Both the position numbers and the translations under genes were made by a program. A DNA stretch of 19,488 nucleotides from an uncultured Collinsella sp. (GTDB lineage Bacteria; Actinomycetota; Coriobacteriia; Coriobacteriales; Coriobacteriaceae): contig CABRHR010000030.1 in NCBI GenBank assembly GCA_902470835.1, forward strand, positions 1-19,488, read 5' to 3'. Below are positions 13,508-19,488 of this stretch, piece by piece; position 1 is the stretch's first letter; every line of letters begins with the position of its first letter. The notes beneath the pieces are model-generated. The model made no database searches and was not told where the DNA came from. It saw only the letters and a program-made list of their open reading frames with translations.

Positions 13508-16500
13508 ATGTCCAACGCACCCACGCACTCTGTCCACAGCGCAATCGCAACAGGTCCGCTGCTCCTGCTCCTCTTCCTGCTTTTCGGCTGCCTGGCACCG
13601 GGAGCCGCATTTGCCGTCGATGGCTACGACCAGCTCGGCTTCCGCACTATTAGCGATGATTGTGGACCCTTCTTCATCGGCAAGTATGAAGCTCAAGACA
13701 CCTCGATTGCCTACTGCATGAACCAGGAGCGCCCCGGCCCCACCAAACCGGGCGGCCCATGGCTCAACTTTGATCAAGGCTGGGTGTGGCTCGACGACGA
13801 GTTCGCGGCAATCGTTTGTCACGGATATCCAACCACCACGTCGTTTGGCGGTTACCATCTTTCACCCGATCGCGCCCGCGCCGCCACCCAGCTTGCCGTA
13901 TGGATGCTCAACGGCACTACCCATGTCGACGGCACCTACTCCTACACGACCGCTCAGGGTAAAACCAAGAGCGGACACTTTACCGCCGACAATGAAGTCG
14001 TGGCGGCTGCGCGGTGGCTCCACGACAGCGCAAAATCAGGAAGCATCAAAGCCGCTCCGCACCGCGCGCGACGCTATCTAGGGGCCGTATCGGGCGGCAG
14101 CAAACGTCAAGACATGCTCTATGTACTGCCGGCGGTCTCTGTTTCCTTCCAAAAGCAGTCTGCTAACACCGTTATTACCAGCGGAAACAATACCTATCAG
14201 TTTACCGGGGCAACATTCGATATTTTTGAGAGCGCCAGCGGCGCGCGTGTCGGCACCATCAAGATGGACAGCAACGGTCGAGCGCAAGCAACACTTCTGT
14301 CCAACACGGCATACTACCTAGTTGAAACGAAGGCGCCGGCCGGTTATGTCCCCCGTCGTGATCGTATTGCCTTTACCACGGGGAATGACGGCGGGCGGGT
14401 CGCCATTGATGAACAGCCCGGCACCATCAACCTGCGTATCGTAAAACTCGATGCCGCAACGAATGCCGGCCCCCAGGTGGGATCTTCACTCGCAGGAGCA
14501 GAGTTCACGTGTGTGTCGCAATCAACCCCTGGATGGGCACAAATCCTCACGACCGACGAAAGCGGTCGGGCCACCCTCGCCGATGTCCCCTTAGGAACCT
14601 TTACCATCTACGAATCAAAAGCCCCCGAGGGCTACCTGCCATCCAACGACAGCTGGACCTATACCGTTGGAGCCGACCAGCTCGGCGATTCAGGCGTGGT
14701 CGAGATCGAATCCCGCATTTCCGATATCCCCATTGCGTTTGACCTTGAGATTTCCAAATTCAAGGATTACGGCAATAGCGACCAATCCGGCCTGGAGCAG
14801 CCGGCGGGTGGTGTTGTCTTTGAGGTTGTCAGCAACAGCTCTCAGCAGGTTGTTGGCACACTGACCACAAACATCTATGGCTTTGCCTCCACCAAAGATC
14901 AGCCCGAAGCATGGTTCGGCACAGGCAAGCGACCCGCCGGCGTCCACGGAGCTGTCCCATACGACCGTGCCGGCTACACGATTCGCGAGGTTCCGGAAAC
15001 CGTCCCCGAGGGTTTTAAACGTGCAGGGGAATGGACCGTCGGGGCCAATCAGATTTCCGACGGGGTCGAGCTTCAATATATTGTGGACAACCACGCGCTG
15101 TCGACGCATCTCCAGATTGTAAAACGCGATGCCCAAACAGGCGCTTCTGTTCCCCTAGCCGGATTCACCTTCCAACTCCTCGACAGCAATCACGAACCTG
15201 TCTCACAAACTTGCTGGTATCCAGCACATAACGTAATGGACACCTTTACGACTGACGCGACCGGCACCGTCACACTGCCCGAATCGCTCGTGCCGGGCAC
15301 CTATTATGTACGCGAAACCTCGGCCAAAGAGCCCTATCTTGTCGGCGAAGAGATCGAGGTAAACATACCCGCCGACATGAACCTAACGCCCGTTGCAATC
15401 GCCTCGTATTATGACCACGCCGCGACCGGAAACATCAGGATCGTTAAAACCGATGCCATAGACGGCAGCAGCCTCGCGGGCGCCGTCTTTGAGATCCGTG
15501 CCTCGGGTGATATCGTGCGCCCCGACGGTAGCATTGCCGCGCTCGACGGTGAGACCGTCGCGACCGTCACGACGGATGAAACTGGAGAAGCACGCGCGGA
15601 CAACCTCCCACTGGGATCTGGCACCGCATGCTACGAGGTTGTCGAGACTCAAGCGCCGGCAGGCTTCTTGCTCGATCAGACAACCCATATTGTCGACCTT
15701 ACTTACGCCGACCAGAAAACACCCGTTGTAGAAGCACGGCTTAACGTATCCGACGATTACACCAAGGTTGATATCTCCAAGGTCGATGCAAGCGGTGAGC
15801 AGGAAGTGGAAGGCGCACAGCTCACCTTATATGGTCCCGATAAAACCGAAATAGACTCCTGGACCTCATCCGACAAGCCGCACCGCGTCGAACATCTTGC
15901 ACCCGGCACCTACTCGTTGCGCGAAATGATGTCTCCGCGGACCTATGACCTTGCCGAGGAGATAACGTTTGAAATAAAGGATACGGGAGAAGTCCAATCC
16001 GTCGCGATGAAGGATACGCCCATCGATATCAAAGGACAGGTCGACAAGCGTCAGGAGCTTGTCCAACCTATCGGGAAGGGTCTGTTGGCCAACGGCGATG
16101 GTAAAAATCGCGCCGCGACGCAAACCAATACGGATGGACTTTTCTCCTATACCATCGACGCTCGAAACGATTCAGCTACCTGGGTTGATGAGTTCACAAT
16201 TACCGATGGTCTTGAGTGTGCCGAGGACGATACAGCGAGATTCGTCTCAATCGAAACCCCCGTCGCCATCGGCGACCTCAACGGTCTGTGCAACGTGTGG
16301 TATCGCACGACGCCGTTGGACTCGACAGACGTCGATGAGCCGGCAAACGCGACACTTGACGATGGGCACGAAAATCCTTGGCTTGAGTCCGACGAAGTAA
16401 AAGAGAGCCTGGGTGAGGATCGCCGCCTCGTCGATTACGACGGCTGGCACCTGTGGAAGGCGGATGTCTCGACCACGGAATCCACCACACTCGAGGCGAA

Positions 16501-16939
16501 AGAACTTGACCTTGCGTCCAATACCGTCGTAACGGGCATTCGCATTGAATACGGTGCGGTAGCCGCCGACTTTACGACTCGAAGCGATGCGGATTCTTGG
16601 ACCCGCGATGATCTCAAAGATGAGCACGACGACCTTGACGATGCCAAAGCAATCCTTGGCACAGACGCTCGGGGCGCAGTCGTACACATGCAGGCAACGT
16701 CGGCTTATATGCCCCAAACCGCACTCACCAACAGCGCACGCGTCGATCTTTGCCGCAACGGTGGCGGCGATAAACTTGAGTCGCATGACGAGGACAGCGT
16801 CATTCAACGCTGTACCCTACCGCAGGACCTACCGGCAACAGGATCAGTTCCCATCGCCGCTTGCATCACCGCGCTCCTGACCTCGGGTGCCGCAGCCCTA
16901 TGGTTCGCTCGCCTTAGGTCGATCCCAAAGAAGCGCTAG
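13508..16939 (+). CDS. Thioester/SpaA-repeat LPXTG surface adhesin
   Basis: A 1143-residue cell-wall protein. A signal peptide (hydrophobic about 15-36, AFA cleavage) leads to an N-terminal thioester-domain-like region. There Cys70 (IAYC) and Gln128 (TQLAVW) sit as expected for an internal Cys-Gln thioester that bonds covalently to host or surface targets. Six SpaA/Cna-B-type domains follow (about 212-302, 306-405, 410-526, 533-636, 642-745, 752-838). Most start with an IVK- or ISK-like strand and end with the E-T-x-A-P-x-G-[YF] type motif, which supplies the Glu for isopeptide crosslinks. A distinct acidic region (about 839-1105) precedes the sortase signal LPATG (1108-1112), a hydrophobic helix and the tail RSIPKKR. 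AAGGAG lies 5 nt before the ATG. No sortase gene is in the window. A pilin-tip or stand-alone adhesin is most likely. Confidence 0.93.
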   Translation: MSNAPTHSVHSAIATGPLLLLLFLLFGCLAPGAAFAVDGYDQLGFRTISDDCGPFFIGKYEAQDTSIAYCMNQERPGPTKPGGPWLNFDQGWVWLDDEFAAIVCHGYPTTTSFGGYHLSPDRARAATQLAVWMLNGTTHVDGTYSYTTAQGKTKSGHFTADNEVVAAARWLHDSAKSGSIKAAPHRARRYLGAVSGGSKRQDMLYVLPAVSVSFQKQSANTVITSGNNTYQFTGATFDIFESASGARVGTIKMDSNGRAQATLLSNTAYYLVETKAPAGYVPRRDRIAFTTGNDGGRVAIDEQPGTINLRIVKLDAATNAGPQVGSSLAGAEFTCVSQSTPGWAQILTTDESGRATLADVPLGTFTIYESKAPEGYLPSNDSWTYTVGADQLGDSGVVEIESRISDIPIAFDLEISKFKDYGNSDQSGLEQPAGGVVFEVVSNSSQQVVGTLTTNIYGFASTKDQPEAWFGTGKRPAGVHGAVPYDRAGYTIREVPETVPEGFKRAGEWTVGANQISDGVELQYIVDNHALSTHLQIVKRDAQTGASVPLAGFTFQLLDSNHEPVSQTCWYPAHNVMDTFTTDATGTVTLPESLVPGTYYVRETSAKEPYLVGEEIEVNIPADMNLTPVAIASYYDHAATGNIRIVKTDAIDGSSLAGAVFEIRASGDIVRPDGSIAALDGETVATVTTDETGEARADNLPLGSGTACYEVVETQAPAGFLLDQTTHIVDLTYADQKTPVVEARLNVSDDYTKVDISKVDASGEQEVEGAQLTLYGPDKTEIDSWTSSDKPHRVEHLAPGTYSLREMMSPRTYDLAEEITFEIKDTGEVQSVAMKDTPIDIKGQVDKRQELVQPIGKGLLANGDGKNRAATQTNTDGLFSYTIDARNDSATWVDEFTITDGLECAEDDTARFVSIETPVAIGDLNGLCNVWYRTTPLDSTDVDEPANATLDDGHENPWLESDEVKESLGEDRRLVDYDGWHLWKADVSTTESTTLEAKELDLASNTVVTGIRIEYGAVAADFTTRSDADSWTRDDLKDEHDDLDDAKAILGTDARGAVVHMQATSAYMPQTALTNSARVDLCRNGGGDKLESHDEDSVIQRCTLPQDLPATGSVPIAACITALLTSGAAALWFARLRSIPKKR

Positions 16940-16948
16940 CGCGATGAA

Positions 16949-16984
16949 AAAGCGGGCGAGCCAGTCCCCTGGCTCGCCCGCTTT
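16949..16984. terminator. Bidirectional terminator between convergent genes
   Basis: A perfect 16-bp inverted repeat (arms AAAGCGGGCGAGCCAG and its complement) encloses TCCC. Its A- and T-rich ends serve both strands: the adhesin gene ends just to the left and the 72-aa gene just to the right. Confidence 0.92.
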
Positions 16985-17005
16985 CAATCATGTAAATCGC
17001 CGTAT

Positions 17006-17224
17006 CTACTCTGCAGACGAAGATCCACCATCAACGATTGCCTGCTCGGACTCAGGAATCCCATCGGCACCCGTACTCTGTTCTTGCTCCACCTCTTCGC
17101 TGATTGCGGAGGCGGGGGTCGAGCCCTTTGCACCCACGATGTAGGCAGCCCCAAATCCTAACGCAATGGCAATCAAGGTCAAAATCACGTAGACAGGCCA
17201 ATGGCGCTTAATATACGAAAACAC
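17006..17224 (-). CDS. Small single-pass membrane protein
   Basis: A 72-residue protein has a short basic N-terminus (MFSYIKRHW), one transmembrane helix (about 10-32, ending in GAAYIVGA) and an acidic Ser/Glu-rich tail that is probably outside and unstructured. The start is GTG with AAGGAG 5 nt upstream. It begins 21 nt after the stop of the disordered M28-like gene, so the two are likely co-transcribed. I do not recognise a family; a membrane partner of the upstream protein is a guess. Confidence 0.75.
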   Translation of the reverse strand: MFSYIKRHWPVYVILTLIAIALGFGAAYIVGAKGSTPASAISEEVEQEQSTGADGIPESEQAIVDGGSSSAE

Positions 17225-17245
17225 GTTGACTCCTTAGAGCTCCGT

Positions 17246-19440
17246 CTACGAACGACGGATAACCTCGGTCACGACCTCGGATACCGTGGCAATGTTCGTC
17301 GGGTTGACATTGTGGGGCAGGTCGTCCTCGGTACGAGCGCAAGCCAGACGCGTGCCGTCCACGCCGGCGATGGTGAGGGCTCGGCGGCTCGCCTCGAGCG
17401 CGGCATAGGCATCGGTCTTGGCATAGGGCATCTCGAGCGCACCACAATCGACATGGAACGACTTGCACACCTTGCTGACCAGGTTCATGATGCGGCGATC
17501 GCCCTTGAGCAGCTGCTGTTCGCCCTCGACCGTCACCACCGAAAGCCTACCGGCGCCGACGGATTCAAGATTGATGAAGAATACGCCACGGAGCTTGTCG
17601 CGATGCGATGCCAAGAAGGCCTTCATACCGGCGCCATCACAATCCGAGGCGCCCGTTGCCACAAACCAGATATCGTGACCGAGCAGCTCATCATCGCCCA
17701 TAGAGGCGACAGCCGAGAGCATATCTTCGGGAGAAGCGCCGTCGGAAGACGTAGCGCCGCCCTTCCAGCCATCGTTATCGTCCTCGAAGTTATCCCACGA
17801 ACCGATACCGCGACCGGACTTCTTGGCATCGTAATCGTCTTCGACGCCCAGCCAGTCGCTCATGCTATCCTGCTCGTTTTTCTTTTTACGACCGAACAGG
17901 CCACCCAGGCCGCGCTTACGAGACTTGGGTGCCGCCGGGGCGGGAGCCGAAATGGTCTCGATCGGCTGAGCGCCCGACGCAACGGGCATGGGAGGCGCAA
18001 CGGGTGCCGATGTGGGTTCGGGACCCTGGGCAGTAGCAAAGGGGTCGTTGACCTGGGCAGAGGGATCGGGAAGGTCGAACAGCGACGTGCGAGACGCAAC
18101 GTTTGCCTGCTTCATAGACGGCAGCGACGGATCGGGGACCGAAGCCAGCGGAGACGAGGAAGGTGCAGGCGACGGTGCCGACGCCGGATCGGGAACATTC
18201 ATCTGCGGACGCGGCGATGCCTGGGAGGAAATCTGGGCCATAAGGGAATCGACCGTTTCGTCCTGGGTGGGAGCGACATTGGCAACCGTGGCACCGGAAC
18301 CACTCGGGGTCGGCATGGTGAAAATCTGCGTGGAGTAAGGCCTCGACTCATCCGTCTCGGGAGTCTCGGAAACCGCAGGCACTTCCTCCTGCTCGACCTC
18401 GGTCGAATCACCTTGATCGGCTGCCGCGTATTGCTCTTCGTCAGAGTTGGCCTCGACGGACTCGTCCTCGGCGGCATCTTGGATTTCGGCAGCATCAATG
18501 GGCTCGTCATCGTCTGCCGCGTCGCCCTGCTCATCGGAAACAGGAAGGGGCTCGGCAATTGCGGTGCCTTGCTTTTCAAACGTTATCGTGGAATCGAACT
18601 GCGCGGCATCAAACGACATGGTGCTATCGACGTGCTGCTGAGCCTCGAAAGACGTTGTTGCCTCAACAACATCCGCTGACGTCGGTTGCTGGGACTCAAA
18701 GGACGTCGTAGCTTCGGCAGCGTCGACGAGCCCGGACTGCATAGCCTCGTTCTGCTCAAACTCTTGCGCCGCGCGCTCACGTGACGCCTCGGCTGCCTGC
18801 TGCTGAGCGATAGCCTCCTGCTCGGCAGCCTCGCGTGCGGCAGCGCGCTTCTCCTCGAAATCGTCGACAAATTTCCTGCCCTTTGCAAGCGCGCCCTTAA
18901 AGAAGTTGGAAGCGCTGGCGCCAATCGAAGAGAACGCGGATGCAATATCGGCATGGGGCGTTGCCGCGGGAATCTCGGCAGAGAAATCAGTATCGCTCTC
19001 GTAAGACACGCGCCTCGGCTGTTCAACGTAATCGTCGTCAGACTCGTCCGCAACGTCTTGCGCCGGCGCGGCGGGAGCCAAAATGTCCAGTCCTGCCGCG
19101 GGATCGATCGCAGACACCGCCTCGGGCTCGGCAGCGGTAACCGCGGCAGACTCATCATCCACGGTGGCAACGGGCGCAGGCGCCGTCACGACGGGGGCAG
19201 GCTCGGGCCCAAACGTCGGCTCCTCGCCCTCCTCGTAATCGAGCGTGCAGGACTCGGGAAGCATTCCGAGCGCACGGATGGCATCCGAACCAAAGCGGAT
19301 GTTGCCGGCGGCATTGCGATAGAGCTTGGGCTCGGCCGCAGCAGGCTCCTCCGCCGGCTCGGCAGCGGGAACCTCGTCATTGAGCTCTTCGGCCTGGACA
19401 GCCTGATTCTGGTCCTCGGGCACGATGGCGCCAATCAGCG
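17246..19440 (-). CDS. Disordered protein with M28-like C-terminus, 5' truncated
   Basis: At least 730 residues; the frame stays open to the adapter junction at 19440 (codons reading LIGAIVPEDQNQ), so the true start is missing and the GTG at 19423 is probably internal. Residues are counted from that GTG. About 60-540 are Ala/Glu/Pro/Asp-rich and probably disordered, with a short Ala-rich helix (about 185-230), four T-x-[ST]-F motifs, and a basic patch RKRGLGGLFGRKKK. The last 144 residues resemble the C-terminal half of an M28 peptidase: DIWFVATGASD, VFFINLESVGAG, a KTDAYAAL Asp (about 671) and an LPHN His (about 704). The usual Glu-Glu is Ser-Asp here, and the first metal-binding His/Asp must lie in the missing part or be absent. 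Activity is uncertain. A small membrane protein gene follows. Confidence 0.7.
18572..18725 (-). repeat. Four T-x-[ST]-F repeats inside the disordered region
   Basis: The encoded protein carries EATTSFES, EATTSFEA, DSTMSFDA and DSTITFEK within about 50 residues, each with an acidic residue before and after. They look like repeated short linear motifs, similar in style to the acidic-TT phosphorylation motifs of FHA-binding actinobacterial proteins. That function is only inferred. Confidence 0.5.
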
Positions 19441-19488
19441 CTGTCTCTTATACACATCTGACGCTGCCGACGAAGAGGATAGTGTAGA
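19441..19488. other. Illumina Nextera adapter read-through (not genomic)
   Basis: Positions 19441-19473 are the reverse complement of the Nextera transposase read-1 end, beginning CTGTCTCTTATACACATCT. Positions 19474-19481 (AGAGGATA) fit the complement of the i5 index TATCCTCT, known as S503/N503. Positions 19482-19488 (GTGTAGA) match the next bases of the P5-side oligo. The genomic sequence therefore ends at 19440. Confidence 0.98.

Noticed and set aside
17201..18679. 492-aa plus-strand open frame rich in Arg and Gly
   Set aside because: It is the antisense of the disordered M28-like gene; its composition simply mirrors the Ala/Glu/Pro codons.

Overview
The window reads as a chromosomal contig end from a high-GC Gram-positive gut actinobacterium, most likely Collinsella or a close relative in Coriobacteriia. 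This rests on codon and GC bias, the mix of Actinomycetota-type genes, the LPXTG/SpaA surface protein and the compact layout; no taxonomic marker such as rRNA is present, so the genus is inference. The last 48 bases (19441-19488) are not genomic. They are Illumina Nextera read-through: transposase end, an 8-base i5 index and the start of the P5 side.

Layout. Positions 1-1620 are an AT-richer accessory patch: unassigned sequence, a C-terminal gene remnant, and one TraX-family membrane protein gene. An exact 55-bp direct repeat (279-333 and 1566-1620) flanks the gene-bearing part. Next come tRNA-Lys(TTT), an M29 aminopeptidase, a two-helix membrane protein abutting purC, and a two-component system (OmpR-type regulator plus HAMP histidine kinase). 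These are followed by a coupled pair (TSCPD-domain protein plus Tat lipoprotein), an overlapping pair (family 3 solute-binding protein plus GGDEF diguanylate cyclase), purB, and tRNA-Gly(CCC). All of these are on the minus strand. A 1143-aa thioester/SpaA/LPATG surface adhesin then runs on the plus strand. It converges through a strong shared hairpin on a small membrane protein and a 5'-truncated, largely disordered protein with an M28-peptidase-like C-terminus.

How the genes work together. purC and purB serve IMP/AMP synthesis but are in separate transcription units. The solute-binding protein and cyclase overlap by 11 nt and have no permease beside them, so they may form an extracellular-sensing to c-di-GMP unit. 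The two-component genes form a classic regulator-kinase operon.

Most unusual signal. Both tRNA genes have, just beyond their terminator, the same non-coding cassette. In order (+ strand) it has a second copy of the tRNA 3' end, three short hairpins, and a T-arm mimic that matches the neighbouring tRNA. The cassettes at 1450-1579 and 12944-13080 differ in sequence, but the hairpin arms change in compensating fashion. This looks like a family of tRNA-3'-end-associated structured elements, possibly miniature integrative elements. Whether the family is already described cannot be judged from the sequence alone.
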